A stretch of 64,000 nucleotides of DNA from Eisenbergiella porci (GCF_009696275.1 NZ_VUMI01000014.1:1-64000); one strand, 5' to 3'; numbered from the stretch's first letter, positions 31,686-42,931 are shown. Notes: a model not told the origin generated them from the letters alone. Made by a program: numbers and translations.

Positions 31686-31871
31686 TTACGCTTCTTCTAC
31701 TTTGAGCATGTAACCGACCTGCTGAATCATGCCTCTTATGGATTCATTGTCGGGCAGCTCAACTGTTTTGTGCATTTTGGTAAGTCCCATTGCCTTTACG
31801 GTAGCTTTATGCTTCGGAACCGCACCGATAGGGGACTTTACCAACGTGATTTTTAAAGTTTTCTCTGCCAT
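31686..31871 (-). CDS. rpmD: 50S ribosomal protein L30
   Basis: The 61-residue L30 is full length (MAEKTLKITLVKSPIGAVPK), a small ferredoxin-like fold on the 50S surface. It lies between rpsE and rplO with 14 and 18 bases around it. Confidence 0.97.
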   Translation of the reverse strand: MAEKTLKITLVKSPIGAVPKHKATVKAMGLTKMHKTVELPDNESIRGMIQQVGYMLKVEEA

Positions 31872-31885
31872 TTTAAATTTCCTCC

Positions 31886-32395
31886 TTAAGCCATGATTTC
31901 GTCAACAGATTTACCACGGTTAGCTGCTACTTCTTCAGGAGTCTTTAACTGGCTTAAGCCTTCGATGGTAGCAAGTACGACGTTCTGCTTGTTATTGGAT
32001 CCAAGAGATTTCGTACGGATATTTTTAATGCCTGCAAGTTCGCATACGTTACGAACAGGGCCGCCGGCGATAACACCGGTACCATCAGGAGCTTTCTTGA
32101 GAAGAACGGTTGCAGAACCGAACTTGCCCAGGAAGTCATGGGTAATACTGTTGTTTTCATCCAGTGCAACGCTTACCAGATTCTTGGCAGCGTCTTCTTT
32201 TCCTTTGCGGATAGCTTCCGGAATTTCAGTTGCTTTTCCAAGGCCTACACCTACGTGTCCCGCGCCGTCGCCTACTACGACTAAAGCTGTGAAACGGAAG
32301 TTACGACCACCCTTTACAACCTTAGTTACACGTTTGATGGAAACTACTTTTTCAGTGAGTTCCAGATTGCTTGTGTCAATGATTGTATGTCTCAT
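31886..32395 (-). CDS. rpsE: 30S ribosomal protein S5
   Basis: The 169-residue S5 is full length. It has the double-stranded RNA-binding-like N-domain ([16 protein letters not shown]) and the S5 C-domain. It helps keep decoding accurate. Spectinomycin-related loop text ([13 protein letters not shown]) is of wild-type form. Confidence 0.97.
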   Translation of the reverse strand: MRHTIIDTSNLELTEKVVSIKRVTKVVKGGRNFRFTALVVVGDGAGHVGVGLGKATEIPEAIRKGKEDAAKNLVSVALDENNSITHDFLGKFGSATVLLKKAPDGTGVIAGGPVRNVCELAGIKNIRTKSLGSNNKQNVVLATIEGLSQLKTPEEVAANRGKSVDEIMA

Positions 32396-32415
32396 TTACG
32401 ATGTGTTCTCCCTTC

Positions 32416-32784
32416 CTAGAATTCCAGGCCAGCTTCTCTGGCCGCATCAGCTAATGCTGCGATCTTACCCTGGTATATAAAGCCGCCTCTGTCAAAGACA
32501 ACCGCTTTGATTCCTTTTTCCAGAGCCCTCTTTGCAATTACAGTTCCCAGGTATGCTGCCGCATCAACGTTATTGGTTTTTTCCAGTTCAGCCTTTACGT
32601 CTTTTTCAACGGTGGAGGCTGCAACAAGTGTATTTCCAACTGTATCGTCGATAATTTGAGCATACATATGATTATTGCTTCTGAACACAGCAAGACGCGG
32701 TCTTTCAGCAGTGCCGCTAAAACGGTTACGCAGTTTTCTATGCTTGTTCAAACGAACTTCTTGTCTTGATTTCTTACTAACCAT
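32416..32784 (-). CDS. rplR: 50S ribosomal protein L18
   Basis: The 122-residue L18 is full length, with a basic N-terminus ([20 protein letters not shown]) that binds 5S rRNA and the conserved end [11 protein letters not shown]. It lies between rplF and rpsE. Confidence 0.97.
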   Translation of the reverse strand: MVSKKSRQEVRLNKHRKLRNRFSGTAERPRLAVFRSNNHMYAQIIDDTVGNTLVAASTVEKDVKAELEKTNNVDAAAYLGTVIAKRALEKGIKAVVFDRGGFIYQGKIAALADAAREAGLEF

Positions 32785-32801
32785 TTTTACACTCTCCTTA
32801 T

Positions 32802-33344
32802 CTATTTCTTACCAGTCTTACCAACTTTACGTCTGATTGTTTCATCAGCATACTTGATACCCTTGCCCTTGTAAGGTTCCGGTCTTCTCTTGTCTCTGAT
32901 TTCAGCTGCGAATTGGCCAACTTTTTCTTTATCGATACCTTTTACGATGATGATGTTCTGTCCTTCCATCACTGTTTCAATGCCTTCGGGATCTTCCATC
33001 TCCACCGGGTGGGAATAACCTAAAGATAAGGTTAATTTATTGCCGGACTTTGCTGCTCTGTAACCTACACCGTTTACTTCCAGCTTCTTCTCGTAGCCCT
33101 GGGTAACACCAACAACCATGTTGTTGATCAGTGTTCTGGTCAGACCATGCAGGGATTTCATTTTCTTTAAATCATTAGGTCTGGAAACCACGATTTCGGT
33201 TCCTTCCATCTTGATTTCCATCTCAGCAGGGAGCACTCTTTCAAGTGTGCCCTTGGGACCTTTTACAGTCACTTTATTATTTTCTGCAATCTCTACAGTA
33301 ACGCCTGCAGGAACTGCGATTGGCATTCTTCCTATACGTGACAT
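32802..33344 (-). CDS. rplF: 50S ribosomal protein L6
   Basis: The 180-residue L6 is full length with its two similar domains and the conserved end ([13 protein letters not shown], then [10 protein letters not shown]). It sits near the sarcin-ricin loop, where elongation factors act. It lies between rpsH and rplR. Confidence 0.98.
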   Translation of the reverse strand: MSRIGRMPIAVPAGVTVEIAENNKVTVKGPKGTLERVLPAEMEIKMEGTEIVVSRPNDLKKMKSLHGLTRTLINNMVVGVTQGYEKKLEVNGVGYRAAKSGNKLTLSLGYSHPVEMEDPEGIETVMEGQNIIIVKGIDKEKVGQFAAEIRDKRRPEPYKGKGIKYADETIRRKVGKTGKK

Positions 33345-33392
33345 GCCCGTACCTCCTATAATTTATTCAAAGCCAGCCCAGCATCCGGTTGA

Positions 33393-33794
33393 TTACCAAA
33401 CGAATGCCAGTACCTCGCCGCCTACCTGAAGTTCTCTTGCTTTCTTGTCTGTGATAACGCCCTGGTTGGTAGAGATGATAGCAATACCAAGTCCGCCCAG
33501 TACCTTGGGAAGTTCTTCCTTGCCTGCGTATACGCGGAGGCCGGGTTTGGAAATTCTCTTTAAGCCTGTGATGATCTTATGGTTCTTGTCTTCACCATAT
33601 TTCAGGGTGATATGGATGGTCTTGAAAGCACCGTCATCCAGAATGTCATATTTCTTGATATATCCCTCGTCCAGCAGAATCTGCGCGATAGCCAGTTTCA
33701 TTTTGGATGAAGGTACATCTACTGTATCATGTTTTGCAGTATTTGCATTACGGATTCTTGTAAGCATATCTGCAATCGGATCGCTCATTGTCAT
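33393..33794 (-). CDS. rpsH: 30S ribosomal protein S8
   Basis: The 133-residue S8 is full length ([20 protein letters not shown]), ending in GGEVLAFVW. The first ATG has AAGGAGG nine bases upstream. S8 binds the central domain of 16S rRNA and represses the spc operon in E. coli; whether it does here is not shown. Confidence 0.97.
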   Translation of the reverse strand: MTMSDPIADMLTRIRNANTAKHDTVDVPSSKMKLAIAQILLDEGYIKKYDILDDGAFKTIHITLKYGEDKNHKIITGLKRISKPGLRVYAGKEELPKVLGGLGIAIISTNQGVITDKKARELQVGGEVLAFVW

Positions 33795-33810
33795 TTGAAT
33801 TGCCTCCTTC

Positions 33811-33996
33811 TTACCAACTTGCTTTCTTTACGCCGGGGATCTGTCCTTTATATGCCAGTTCACGGAAGCAGATTCTGCAGATTCCGTATTTTCTTAACAC
33901 TGAATGTGGACGACCACAGATTTTGCAACGAGTATATTCTCTTGTGGAGAATTTAGGTTTGCGCTGCTGTTTAATCTTCATTGCTGTCTTAGCCAT
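33811..33996 (-). CDS. rpsZ: 30S ribosomal protein S14, zinc type
   Basis: The 61-residue protein is the short zinc-binding S14 with two Cys pairs (CKIC and CRIC) in [20 protein letters not shown]. It lies between rplE and rpsH, the standard place in Firmicutes. Confidence 0.97.
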   Translation of the reverse strand: MAKTAMKIKQQRKPKFSTREYTRCKICGRPHSVLRKYGICRICFRELAYKGQIPGVKKASW

Positions 33997-34008
33997 GAAT
34001 GAACCTCC

Positions 34009-34548
34009 TTATTTCTCAAAAGGCATGTTGAATAATCTCAGTAATTCACGTGCCTCTTCGTCAGTCTTTGCAGTAGTAACGATGATAACGTCCATACCTC
34101 TTACTTTCTCTACCTTATCGTATTCGATTTCGGGGAAAATAAGCTGTTCCTTGATGCCCAGTGCGTAGTTTCCTCTTCCGTCGAATGCATCAGGGTTTAC
34201 ACCTCTGAAGTCACGTACACGGGGAAGCGCAAGGTTTACAAGACGGTCAAGAAAATCATACATTTTCTCACCGCGGAGGGTTGTTTTACATCCGATTGCC
34301 ATACCTTCTCTGATTTTGAAGTTAGCGATGGAGTTTTTAGCCCTTGTAAGTACTACATGCTGTCCTGTGATTGTTTCAAGGTCCTTCACGGCAGATTCCA
34401 GAGCCTTTGCATTATCTTTTGCTTCGCCAACACCCATGTTGATGACGATTTTATCCAGCTTCGGAACTTCCATAACATTTTTATATCCGAACTTTTTGGT
34501 CATTGCTTCTACAATCGTATCATTGTATAAGTCTTTCAGTCTACTCAC
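34009..34548 (-). CDS. rplE: 50S ribosomal protein L5
   Basis: The 179-residue L5 is full length ([20 protein letters not shown]). It binds 5S rRNA and contacts the P-site tRNA and S13. It lies between rplX and rpsZ, with a 12-base gap to the latter. Confidence 0.98.
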   Translation of the reverse strand: MSRLKDLYNDTIVEAMTKKFGYKNVMEVPKLDKIVINMGVGEAKDNAKALESAVKDLETITGQHVVLTRAKNSIANFKIREGMAIGCKTTLRGEKMYDFLDRLVNLALPRVRDFRGVNPDAFDGRGNYALGIKEQLIFPEIEYDKVEKVRGMDVIIVTTAKTDEEARELLRLFNMPFEK

Positions 34549-34571
34549 GTTTACGGCCTCCTTCCTTAGAA

Positions 34572-34883
34572 TTAATCAATTACGTCGCCGGTTGATTTAG
34601 CGAAACGTACTTTCTTGTCATTTTCAACTTTGAAACCGATTCTAGTCGGTTTTCCTTTGTAAACGTACATTACGTTCGATACATCAAGCGCAGCTTCTTT
34701 TTGAATAATTCCGCCGTTCTGGTTTGCAGCAGACGGTTTTGCATGCTTTGTTACCATGTTCACGCCTTCAACAACCACTTTGCCGTTCTTCTTATCTACG
34801 GAAAGAACTTTTCCTTCTTTGTCCTTATCCTTACCAGCGATTACTTTAACAGTATCGCCCTTCTTAATTTTCATTGTCGACAT
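34572..34883 (-). CDS. rplX: 50S ribosomal protein L24
   Basis: I choose the ATG at 34883 because AGGAGGTG lies just before it, giving 103 residues ([20 protein letters not shown]). The KOW motif is at the start. L24 initiates 50S assembly. The longer frame upstream runs into rplN and is rejected. Confidence 0.96.
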   Translation of the reverse strand: MSTMKIKKGDTVKVIAGKDKDKEGKVLSVDKKNGKVVVEGVNMVTKHAKPSAANQNGGIIQKEAALDVSNVMYVYKGKPTRIGFKVENDKKVRFAKSTGDVID

Positions 34884-34893
34884 AAGGCACCTC

Positions 34894-35262
34894 CTATAAT
34901 ACTTCGGGAGCCAGAGATACAATTTTCATAAACTGTTTCTCACGAAGCTCTCTTGCTACCGGTCCAAAGATACGGGTTCCTCTGGGAGTCTTGTCATCTT
35001 TGATGATTACAGCAGCATTTTCGTCAAATTTGATATAAGAACCGTCTTTACGACGAGCGCCTTTTACAGTACGTACAACAACAGCTTTTACTACGTCGCC
35101 TTTTTTTACAACGCCGCCTGGTGTTGCATCTTTGACGCTGGCAACGATAACATCGCCGATATTCGCATACCTTCTTGTAGAGCCACCCATAACTCTGATG
35201 CACAGGAGCTCTTTTGCACCGGTATTATCAGCAACTTTCAATCTGCTTTCCTGTTGAATCAT
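34894..35262 (-). CDS. rplN: 50S ribosomal protein L14
   Basis: The 122-residue L14 is full length ([20 protein letters not shown] to [12 protein letters not shown]). It lies at the subunit interface and contacts 16S helix 14. It follows rpsQ after an 88-base gap, longer than neighbouring spacings. Confidence 0.98.
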   Translation of the reverse strand: MIQQESRLKVADNTGAKELLCIRVMGGSTRRYANIGDVIVASVKDATPGGVVKKGDVVKAVVVRTVKGARRKDGSYIKFDENAAVIIKDDKTPRGTRIFGPVARELREKQFMKIVSLAPEVL

Positions 35263-35350
35263 GCTAATTCTCCTTCCGCCAGGTTCACCCTGATTTAGCT
35301 GGGCGCAGAACCTGTATTCCTATTATTTCAAACGTTTGAATTAACGTTAA

Positions 35351-35608
35351 TTATTTTGCTCTTTCAATGATTTCCACAAGTCTCCATCTCTTGTCTTTGG
35401 ACAGAGGTCTTGTTTCCATTACTTTAACGGTATCGCCGATGTTGCAATCGTTGTTCTCGTCATGAGCTTTCAGCTTGTAGGTTCTCTTAACGATTTTACC
35501 ATAAAGAGGGTGTCTTACATGGTCTTCTACAGCAACAACGATAGTTTTCTGCATTTTATTACTAACGACTTTACCAGTACGTGTTTTTCTCAGATTTCTT
35601 TCTTCCAC
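35351..35608 (-). CDS. rpsQ: 30S ribosomal protein S17
   Basis: The 85-residue S17 is full length ([20 protein letters not shown]), an OB-fold protein of the 30S body. It lies between rpmC and rplN. Confidence 0.97.
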   Translation of the reverse strand: MEERNLRKTRTGKVVSNKMQKTIVVAVEDHVRHPLYGKIVKRTYKLKAHDENNDCNIGDTVKVMETRPLSKDKRWRLVEIIERAK

Positions 35609-35640
35609 GTCGATGTGCTCCTTTCTGGAATGTTAACGGC

Positions 35641-35850
35641 TTACTGAGCAGCCTTGGCTTTTTCAGTAATGAGGGTCTGGATTCTTGCGATATTCTTCCG
35701 AACCTCTTTGATTCTTGCCGTGTTATCAAGCTGATTTGTTGCGTTCTGGAATCTCAAATTGAAAAGTTCTTTTTTAGCATTTACCAGTTCCTGTGCTAAA
35801 TCAGCGTCGGATTTTTTCTTTAAATCTTCAACAAACTGTTTAGTTTTCAT
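35641..35850 (-). CDS. rpmC: 50S ribosomal protein L29
   Basis: I choose the ATG at 35850, giving 69 residues ([20 protein letters not shown]). A longer frame starts inside rplP and is rejected. The start overlaps the rplP 3' end by 11 bases. L29 is a helical protein at the peptide exit that helps dock chaperones and SRP. Confidence 0.97.
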   Translation of the reverse strand: MKTKQFVEDLKKKSDADLAQELVNAKKELFNLRFQNATNQLDNTARIKEVRKNIARIQTLITEKAKAAQ

Positions 35851-36277
35851 TTGATACACCGCCTTCCAAATCTGCTTTAGAAACAACTTTACATTTACAT
35901 GGAAGCTTATGCATAGCAAGACGTAATGCTTCTTTTGCGGATTCCTCAGGAACACCTGCAATTTCAAACATTACACGTCCGGGCTTAACAACCGCTACCC
36001 AGTATTCCAGAGTACCTTTACCGGAACCCATACGTGTTTCTGCTGGTTTTGCTGTTACTGGTTTGTCAGGGAAAATCTTAATCCATACCTTACCACTACG
36101 CTTTGTATAACGTGTCAGCGCGATACGGGCTGCTTCAATCTGATTGGACTTGATCCAGCACGGCTCTGTTGCTACCAGACCGTACTCACCATAAGTAATG
36201 GTGTTGCCGCGCATTGCTTTGCCTGCCATAGAACCGCGGAACTGTTTACGACGTTTAACTCTTTTAGGCATTAACAT
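35840..36277 (-). CDS. rplP: 50S ribosomal protein L16
   Basis: The 145-residue L16 is full length ([20 protein letters not shown]). The first ATG overlaps the rpsC stop by three bases and has GGGAG at good distance. L16 lies near the A-site tRNA and completes 50S assembly. Confidence 0.98.
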   Translation of the reverse strand: MLMPKRVKRRKQFRGSMAGKAMRGNTITYGEYGLVATEPCWIKSNQIEAARIALTRYTKRSGKVWIKIFPDKPVTAKPAETRMGSGKGTLEYWVAVVKPGRVMFEIAGVPEESAKEALRLAMHKLPCKCKVVSKADLEGGVSNEN

Positions 36278-36933
36278 TATTTATCGCTCCCTTCCTTGTT
36301 TCCTTTCGCAGGAAGTATTTCGCCCTTGTAGATCCATACTTTGACACCAACTTTACCGTATGTGGTATCTGCTTCTGCAAATCCATAATCGATATCAGCT
36401 CTCAGTGTCTGAAGCGGGATGGTTCCTTCACTGTAGAATTCGGTACGAGCCATATCAGCTCCGCCAAGACGGCCTGCACATGCAGCCTTGATACCCAGCG
36501 CGCCGGCCTTCATGGTTCTGCCCATGCAGGATTTCATAGCTCTTCTGAAAGACACACGGTTTTCCAGCTGCTGAGCGATGTTCTCTGCAACCAGCTGTGC
36601 ATCCCTGTCAGGTCTCTTGATTTCTTTGATGTCAACAAGAACCTTTTTGTCTGTCAGCTTGGACAGCTCTTTCTTGGTAACCTCGATTTCCGCACCGCCC
36701 TTACCGATAACAACACCCGGCTTCGCAGTGTAGATGATAACCTTTACTCTGTCGGATGCTCTTTCGATTTCAATCTTGGAAACACCGGCACTGTAAAGTT
36801 TTTTCTTTAAATATTTTCTGATATTGTAATCTTCTACTAAAAAGTCTGAAAACTCAGCGTCCGCATACCATCTGGAATCCCAATCTTTGATGACGCCGAC
36901 TCTTAAGCCATGAGGATTAACTTTCTGTCCCAT
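36277..36933 (-). CDS. rpsC: 30S ribosomal protein S3
   Basis: I choose the ATG at 36933 with AAAGGAG upstream, giving 218 residues ([20 protein letters not shown]). The KH domain with GKGG ([12 protein letters not shown]) is present. S3 lies at the mRNA entry tunnel. Confidence 0.97.
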   Translation of the reverse strand: MGQKVNPHGLRVGVIKDWDSRWYADAEFSDFLVEDYNIRKYLKKKLYSAGVSKIEIERASDRVKVIIYTAKPGVVIGKGGAEIEVTKKELSKLTDKKVLVDIKEIKRPDRDAQLVAENIAQQLENRVSFRRAMKSCMGRTMKAGALGIKAACAGRLGGADMARTEFYSEGTIPLQTLRADIDYGFAEADTTYGKVGVKVWIYKGEILPAKGNKEGSDK

Positions 36934-36981
36934 ATTTTCTCCTTTCACGTTTGCCCCGTCCGGGACAATTCCTTCCTCGGA

Positions 36982-37368
36982 TTATTTCTCATCCAGCACT
37001 AAGGTGATGTGGCTCATTCTCTTTTCGATTCTGTAAGCCCTTCCCTGTGCTCTGGGGTGTACTCTCTTCATTGTGGGTCCCTTATTTGCATAACACTGCG
37101 CAACATACAGGTTGTCTTTGTTCATACCGTTGTTGTTTTCTGCGTTTGCAATTGCAGATTCGAGTAATTTCTTAATCAGGCTGGATGCATATCTGGGATT
37201 GTATTCCAGGATAGCCAGTGCTATCGTAACGTCTTTGCCTCTGATGGCATCCAGTACGAAGCATGCTTTCTGTACAGAAACCCTTGCGTAAGATAACTTT
37301 GCAGAAGGTCTTGTATCTTTATTTGCATTTCTTTCTCTCTTAATTTGAGTTCTGTGTCCTCTTGCCAT
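36982..37368 (-). CDS. rplV: 50S ribosomal protein L22
   Basis: The 128-residue L22 is full length; its beta-hairpin with the conserved PTMKRVHPRAQGRAYRIEKR lines the exit tunnel, the region where macrolide-resistance changes occur. The text there is of wild-type form. It lies between rpsS and rpsC. Confidence 0.97.
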   Translation of the reverse strand: MARGHRTQIKRERNANKDTRPSAKLSYARVSVQKACFVLDAIRGKDVTIALAILEYNPRYASSLIKKLLESAIANAENNNGMNKDNLYVAQCYANKGPTMKRVHPRAQGRAYRIEKRMSHITLVLDEK

Positions 37369-37387
37369 GGATAAAACCTCCTTTCAA

Positions 37388-37669
37388 TTATCTCAGTTTG
37401 GATTTCTTTTCGTCTTTTCCATGTCCTCTATAGGTTCTGGTTGCTACAAACTCTCCGAGCTTATGTCCAACCATATCTTCCGTTACATATACAGGCACAT
37501 GTTTTCTTCCGTCATGGACAGCAATTGTGTGTCCAACAAAGGACGGGAAGATTGTGGAACGGCGGGACCAGGTTTTGATAACCTGTTTCTGTCCGGCAGC
37601 GTTCAGTGCATCTACTTTTTTGAGGATGCTTGCGTCAGCAAACGGTCCTTTTTTCAGTGATCTAGCCAT
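37388..37669 (-). CDS. rpsS: 30S ribosomal protein S19
   Basis: The 93-residue S19 is full length ([20 protein letters not shown]). It works with S13 in the 30S head. It follows rplB by 14 bases. Confidence 0.98.
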   Translation of the reverse strand: MARSLKKGPFADASILKKVDALNAAGQKQVIKTWSRRSTIFPSFVGHTIAVHDGRKHVPVYVTEDMVGHKLGEFVATRTYRGHGKDEKKSKLR

Positions 37670-37683
37670 TGATTCTTTCCTCC

Positions 37684-38526
37684 TTATTTAATAGCCTTAC
37701 CGTCTCTTCTTCTTACAATCAGCTTGTTGGACGCTTTTTTCTTCTTACGTGTCTTCAAGCCGAGTGCAGGTTTGCCCCAAGGAGTACTCGGGCCCGGACG
37801 GCCGATACCGGTCTTACCTTCACCACCACCATGAGGATGGTCGTTAGGGTTCATGACGGAACCGCGGACTGTCGGGCGGATGCCCATGTGACGCTTACGT
37901 CCTGCTTTACCGATGTTGATCAGGTTGTGGTCTCCGTTGCCTACAACACCTACGGTTGCGCGGCAGATTACGGGCACCATTCTCATTTCACCGGAGGGAA
38001 GTCTCAATGTTGCATATTTTCCTTCTTTAGCCATCAGCTGTGCGCCGTTTCCAGCGGAACGAACCAGCTGACCGCCCTTGCCGGGATATAATTCAACGTT
38101 GTGTACCTGAGTACCAACAGGAATTTCAGATAAAGGAAGGCAGTTTCCGATTCTTACTTCTGCGTGAGGGCCATTCATGATTTTCATGCCATCCTTCAGT
38201 CCTTCAGGAGCAAGGATGTAAGCCTTCTCACCGTCTGCATAGCAGATTAATGCGATGTTAGCAGTTCTGTTCGGGTCGTATTCGATGCCGATTACAGTTG
38301 CAGGAACATCATCTTTGTATCTCTTGAAATCGATTATTCTGTATTTTCTTCTGTTTCCGCCGCCGCGATGTCTCACGGTAATCTTGCCCTGATTGTTACG
38401 GCCTGCATTCTTATTCAGAGAAACGCAAAGGCTCTTCTCAGGAGTGGACTTTGTAATCTCAGAGAAATCAGAACCAGTCATATTTCTTCTGGAAGGTGTA
38501 TATGGGTTATATGTCTTAATTCCCAT
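37684..38526 (-). CDS. rplB: 50S ribosomal protein L2
   Basis: The 280-residue L2 is full length, with the conserved [20 protein letters not shown] loop whose His supports peptidyl transfer. It is followed by rpsS. A 127-base space separates it from rplW, a little longer than the other gaps in this cluster. Confidence 0.98.
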   Translation of the reverse strand: MGIKTYNPYTPSRRNMTGSDFSEITKSTPEKSLCVSLNKNAGRNNQGKITVRHRGGGNRRKYRIIDFKRYKDDVPATVIGIEYDPNRTANIALICYADGEKAYILAPEGLKDGMKIMNGPHAEVRIGNCLPLSEIPVGTQVHNVELYPGKGGQLVRSAGNGAQLMAKEGKYATLRLPSGEMRMVPVICRATVGVVGNGDHNLINIGKAGRKRHMGIRPTVRGSVMNPNDHPHGGGEGKTGIGRPGPSTPWGKPALGLKTRKKKKASNKLIVRRRDGKAIK

Positions 38527-38653
38527 GATTTTTTCTCCTTTTCTTCATCATTTATTGTCGTGCTTGATTTGCACTTAAGTGGAGGCCGGAGCGGTTAAAC
38601 CGTACCGTGTGTCTCCTGATGCAAGTACAGAAACGTGCCTGCACCCGCGCTTC

Positions 38654-38953
38654 TTACAGACCAGCGAAGATTTCGATATCTTTGCTTTCTGCTGTCAGCT
38701 GAACGATTGCTTTCTTGGTCTTGGCAGTTTTGCCCACTACCATGCCGCGTCTTCTGTTCTTGCCTTCGCAGTTCTGTGTGTTCACGCTCTTAACCTTGGT
38801 TCCTTCGAACATTTTTTCCACAGCTTCTTTAATCTGGGATTTGGTTGCTTCGGGATGAACAAGGAAAGTATATTTCTTATCTCCCATACCAGCCATACTC
38901 TTCTCAGTGATGACGGGTTTGAGGATGACATCATAATATTTTACGTCAGCCAT
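38654..38953 (-). CDS. rplW: 50S ribosomal protein L23
   Basis: The 99-residue L23 is full length ([20 protein letters not shown]). It sits at the tunnel exit and docks trigger factor and SRP. Its ATG overlaps the rplD stop by one base. Confidence 0.97.
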   Translation of the reverse strand: MADVKYYDVILKPVITEKSMAGMGDKKYTFLVHPEATKSQIKEAVEKMFEGTKVKSVNTQNCEGKNRRRGMVVGKTAKTKKAIVQLTAESKDIEIFAGL

Positions 38954-39573
38954 TATGCGTACACCTCCTCGATAGTCTTAACAGCATCCTTGGTAAGAAC
39001 TACGGTGCCGGCTTTCATTATATCATATACATTCAGTGTGCTTGTCAGAGTTGTATTGACTTTAGCCAGGTTCTTAGCGCTCATTACCACGTTCTTGTCA
39101 TTTTCATTGATAACAACAAGGCCTTTTACAACCTTCAGGTTATCCATAACCTGCTTGAAGTTCTTAGTCTTGATTTCATCAAATTTCAGTTCATCTACAA
39201 CGATGAGTTTGTTTTCCTGTACTCTGCTTGTTAATGCAGATTTGAGAGCCGCTCTCTTTTCCTTCTTGTTCAGCTTGAAGGAATAGTCTCTCGGAACGGG
39301 AGCAAATACCACACCGCCGCCGGTCCACTGGGGAGCTCTTGTTGAACCCTGTCTTGCATGACCGGTTCCTTTCTGTCTCCAAGGTTTTCTTCCGCCGCCG
39401 GAAACTTCAGAACGGGTCTTCGCTTTCTGTGTTCCCTGACGCTTATTGGCAAGCTGCTGAACGACTGCCATGTGTACCAGGTGTTCATTTACTTCAACGC
39501 CGAATACTGCATCGCTTAAGTCGATTGTTCCGACTTCCTTGCCTTCCATATTATAAACAGCTACGTTAGCCAT
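38953..39573 (-). CDS. rplD: 50S ribosomal protein L4
   Basis: The 206-residue L4 is full length, including the long tunnel loop ([20 protein letters not shown]). L4 is the autoregulator of the S10 operon in E. coli; the rpsJ leader here could serve a similar purpose. It lies between rplC and rplW. Confidence 0.98.
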   Translation of the reverse strand: MANVAVYNMEGKEVGTIDLSDAVFGVEVNEHLVHMAVVQQLANKRQGTQKAKTRSEVSGGGRKPWRQKGTGHARQGSTRAPQWTGGGVVFAPVPRDYSFKLNKKEKRAALKSALTSRVQENKLIVVDELKFDEIKTKNFKQVMDNLKVVKGLVVINENDKNVVMSAKNLAKVNTTLTSTLNVYDIMKAGTVVLTKDAVKTIEEVYA

Positions 39574-39599
39574 TGTTAGTTCCTCCTTTCACCCCTAAT

Positions 39600-40283
39600 T
39601 TAAGCATCCATTCTTGTGGTTTCTTTGATTGTTACCATTGCTTTCTTAGGGCCCGGTACTGCGCCTTTCACCAAAAGCAGATTCTTTTCTGCGTCAACCC
39701 TTACAACTTCCAGGTTTTGAACTGTAACCTTTACGCAGCCCATATGTCCAGGCATTCCTTTTCCTTTGAATACACGGCTCGGTGAGGAGCATGCACCATT
39801 GGAACCCTGATGACGGTGGAATTTGGAACCGTGAGCCATGGGGCCTCTGTGCTGGCCATGTCTCTTGATGGCGCCCTGGAATCCTTTACCTTTGGAAACA
39901 GCGGTTGCATCCACTTTATCTCCGGCAGCAAAGATATCAGCTTTGATTTCCTGAGCCAGTGCATATTCGGACGCATTGTCAAATTTGAATTCCCTTACAT
40001 ATCTCTTGCAGGAAACTCCGGCTTTATCGAAGTGGCCTTTTTCAGCCTTGTTAACACCATGTCTGTGAATAACTTCTTTCTTACCGCCCTTGTCTTTGTT
40101 GACAATCTTTTCTTTCTTGTCTACGAATCCAACCTGTACTGCGCTGTAACCGTCGTTCTCAACTGTCTTAATCTGGGTTACCACACAGGGGCCGGCCTGA
40201 AGTACGGTTACCGGAATCAGGGAACCATCTTCATTGAAAATCTGAGTCATTCCGACTTTGGTAGCTAAAATCGCTTTGTTCAT
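39600..40283 (-). CDS. rplC: 50S ribosomal protein L3
   Basis: The 227-residue L3 is full length ([20 protein letters not shown]), with the W-finger loop region near the peptidyl transferase centre ([19 protein letters not shown]). It follows rpsJ after 148 bases, in which I see no gene. Confidence 0.98.
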   Translation of the reverse strand: MNKAILATKVGMTQIFNEDGSLIPVTVLQAGPCVVTQIKTVENDGYSAVQVGFVDKKEKIVNKDKGGKKEVIHRHGVNKAEKGHFDKAGVSCKRYVREFKFDNASEYALAQEIKADIFAAGDKVDATAVSKGKGFQGAIKRHGQHRGPMAHGSKFHRHQGSNGACSSPSRVFKGKGMPGHMGCVKVTVQNLEVVRVDAEKNLLLVKGAVPGPKKAMVTIKETTRMDA

Positions 40284-40431
40284 GATTTTTACCTCCTTGT
40301 TGTCTACATAGCGGAACAGCGTCTATCCCCCAGTTCTGCCCTCACCTTCAATACTTTATAAAGAAGAAAGATGAAGTCCTGCGAAATAAGACATTGTTCA
40401 TACGTCTTTGTAGAGGTTTCGTTGTGTTGAA

Positions 40432-40749
40432 TTATTTGGTTTTCATTTTGATGTCGATGTAAACACCGGCAGGCATTTCCAGTCTCTGAAGAGCATCTAC
40501 CGTCTTGTTGGTAGGAGCTATGATGTCGATCAGTCTCTTGTGGGTTCTCTGCTCGAACTGTTCTCTGGAGTCTTTGTACTTGTGTACGGCTCTCAGAATT
40601 GTAACAACTTCCTTCTTAGTAGGAAGCGGTACAGGTCCGCTCACCTGTGCTCCGTTCTTCTTGACTGTTTCGATGATTTTCTTGGCAGACGCATCAACCA
40701 GCTGATGGTCATAAGCTTTCAATGTAATTCTCATTACCTGATTTGCCAT
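40432..40749 (-). CDS. rpsJ: 30S ribosomal protein S10
   Basis: I choose the ATG at 40749 with AAAGGAGG upstream, giving 105 residues ([20 protein letters not shown]). S10 sits in the 30S head and also joins NusB in antitermination. It opens the S10-spc-alpha cluster. The longer frame lies in the leader and is rejected. Confidence 0.97.
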   Translation of the reverse strand: MANQVMRITLKAYDHQLVDASAKKIIETVKKNGAQVSGPVPLPTKKEVVTILRAVHKYKDSREQFEQRTHKRLIDIIAPTNKTVDALQRLEMPAGVYIDIKMKTK

Positions 40750-41031
40750 AAAAAAAGTCGCCTCCTTTTCGCACTTTTTGTTGAAGTACGACAAGCGGTG
40801 ACTGTACACTCTCCCGTGTGTGTCCTAATTGTTAACGTGTTTAAACGCTTTGCGACTATCGGAACCTCATCAAGTTCCATTTGGACTTTTCACTCGGTTG
40901 TTTCTGTTTATTAACAGACTTCATTGCTTGTACAGTGACTTGTCGTCAGTTTCCTAACTTGACATTCGCTCCACGGAAAACCTGCCACAGTGGGCAGCAA
41001 CCTCACGCTTCATTGCTATCATGTCACAGCA
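40750..41031 (-). ncRNA. Long rpsJ leader, possible ribosomal-protein autoregulatory element
   Basis: Transcription from the promoter at 41038-41066 leaves about 280 untranslated bases before rpsJ. The stretch has no gene and contains several GC-rich complementary segments (for example CTGCCCACTGTGGCAG, minus strand, near 40980-40996). Firmicutes S10 operons carry leaders thought to bind a ribosomal protein, L4 in known cases. I have not matched it to a family. Confidence 0.4.
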
Positions 41032-41037
41032 TTTGTT

Positions 41038-41066
41038 ATTATACTTATATTCTGCCAAAGATGCAA
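41038..41066 (-). promoter_or_regulatory. S10 operon promoter
   Basis: On the minus strand TTGCAT (41061-41066) and TATAAT (41038-41043) have a 17-base spacer. A-rich DNA upstream (41067-41110) may act as an UP element. Confidence 0.8.
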
Positions 41067-41311
41067 GCTTTTTTTCTAAAAAAATCAAGTTTTTTTCGTT
41101 GATGACAAAAATTATGTTTTTTTGTGCAAAAACCGGAGGAAAAAGGCATTTCTGCCCCTTTCCTCCGGAGGTTTTCCGCCGCAAAAATACCCTTATCAGC
41201 GGCGGCGGCTCTTACTAAGCCTGGATTTTGGCGGCCTTCCCCGCGCGTCATTCGGATAATCCTGGTTCGGGCCGCAGCGTCTTTCTTCCTATATAAAAGG
41301 AAATGTAAAAA

Positions 41312-42931
41312 CTAATCCGTTGCCCGGTTCGTCTGCATCCCCCTGATTACCAGCAGCACAATAATGAGCAGGGCCAGTCCGATGGGAAGCGTAATCCACG
41401 CATTCTGTACAAAGCCCGCCAGCAGGTACGTCACAAAAGAGACTGCCGCCACAGTGATAACATAAGGAAGCTGGGTGGTCACATGATTCACATGATCGCA
41501 CTGCGCTCCTGCCGAAGCCATAATCGTGGTATCCGATATGGGCGAGCAGTGATCGCCGCACACCGCCCCCGCCATACAAGCGGCAATGGAGATAATCATC
41601 AGCTTCGGATCGGATTTTTCAAAAACAGCGACAACAATGGGGATCAGGATTCCGAAGGTCCCCCAGCTTGTCCCTGTAGCGAAGGCAAGGAAACAACCTA
41701 CCAGGAAAATGATAGCCGGAAGCAGGTACATCAGGCCTCCCGCTGCCTTCTCCATCGCGGCCGCAACGAAAGCCGCCGCACCCAGGCTGTCCGTCATCGC
41801 TTTCAGCGTCCATGCGAAGGTCAGTATCAGGATGGCAGGCACCATAGCCTTAAAGCCGTTCGGCAGGCATGCCATGCAGTCCGTAAAGCCCAGCACTCTG
41901 CGTACGCAGTAAAAAAGGATGGTGAGCACCATGGCAAAGAAGCTTCCCAAAGCAAGGCCCACCGAAGCATCACTGTTGGAAAAAGCCGTGACGAAATCAG
42001 CGCCGGAGAAGAAACCGCCAGTATAAATCATCCCCACAATACAGCAGATAATCAGCACAAGAATGGGCACTACCAGATCCACCACACGGCCTCTGGGATT
42101 TGCAGTTTCCACTTCCACCTCTTTTTCATCCTTTTTCCCGGAAGAAAAAAGATCTCCGTTCTGCGCATTTTTTTCATGAGCTGCCATCGGTCCGAAATCA
42201 AACTTCATCACCACCAGGCAAACCATCATGGCAATCGTCAGAAGCGCGTAAAAATTATAGGGAATCGCCTGAATGAAGATGGAAAATCCATCCTCTCCTT
42301 CCACAAAGCCCGTTACCGCTGCGGCCCAGGAGGAGATCGGCGCTATGATGCAGACAGGCGCAGCCGTTGCATCAATGAGATACGCCAGTTTCGAGCGGGA
42401 TACATTATGTCTGTCCGTTACCGGACGCATTACGCTTCCCACTGTCAGGCAGTTAAAATAATCATCGATAAAAATCAAAACGCCCAAAACAATTGTAGCC
42501 AGCTGCGCACCGGCCCGGCTCCTGATTTTTTCTTTTGCCCAGCGTCCGAAAGCCGCCGATCCTCCCGCCCGGTTCATCAGGCTAACCATGGCGCCCAGAA
42601 TAACAAGGAACATCAGAATGCCCACATTATAGCCGTCAGACAGCACCGCAACAAATCCATCCTGAAAAATATGGGTAACCGTGCCCTCAAACCGGAATCC
42701 TGAATAAAAAAGGCCGCCTACAAGAATCCCTATAAAAAGAGAGCTGTAAACCTCCTTGGTAATCAGGGCCAGGACAATTGCCACTACGGGCGGAATCAAT
42801 GATGCAACAGTGGCATACAATGCAGGCTCGGGCGCATCCGTTCCCGCAGCCAGCACGGTCACAGAGCAGAAGGCCGCCAGCAGGAATATCAGCCCCAGCC
42901 CTCCGGCCAGTTTCTTTCCATGTCTTTTCAT
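41312..42931 (-). CDS. NhaC-family Na+/H+ antiporter, lysine-riboswitch controlled, probable lysine transporter
   Basis: The 539-residue protein starts with a signal-like hydrophobic segment (MKRHGKKLAGGLGLIFLLAA) and has about 12 membrane helices. It belongs to the NhaC-like transporters, with the family motif FIDDYFNCLTVGSVMRPVTD in the first half and the related GDHCSPISDTTIMAS near the C-terminus. An acidic and Lys-rich cytosolic loop (near 245-275) separates the halves. A lysine riboswitch with terminator precedes it, so it is made when lysine is scarce. Comparative work on the lysine regulon predicted lysine import for such NhaC-like proteins (LysW). Substrate is inferred. Confidence 0.85.
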   Translation of the reverse strand: MKRHGKKLAGGLGLIFLLAAFCSVTVLAAGTDAPEPALYATVASLIPPVVAIVLALITKEVYSSLFIGILVGGLFYSGFRFEGTVTHIFQDGFVAVLSDGYNVGILMFLVILGAMVSLMNRAGGSAAFGRWAKEKIRSRAGAQLATIVLGVLIFIDDYFNCLTVGSVMRPVTDRHNVSRSKLAYLIDATAAPVCIIAPISSWAAAVTGFVEGEDGFSIFIQAIPYNFYALLTIAMMVCLVVMKFDFGPMAAHEKNAQNGDLFSSGKKDEKEVEVETANPRGRVVDLVVPILVLIICCIVGMIYTGGFFSGADFVTAFSNSDASVGLALGSFFAMVLTILFYCVRRVLGFTDCMACLPNGFKAMVPAILILTFAWTLKAMTDSLGAAAFVAAAMEKAAGGLMYLLPAIIFLVGCFLAFATGTSWGTFGILIPIVVAVFEKSDPKLMIISIAACMAGAVCGDHCSPISDTTIMASAGAQCDHVNHVTTQLPYVITVAAVSFVTYLLAGFVQNAWITLPIGLALLIIVLLVIRGMQTNRATD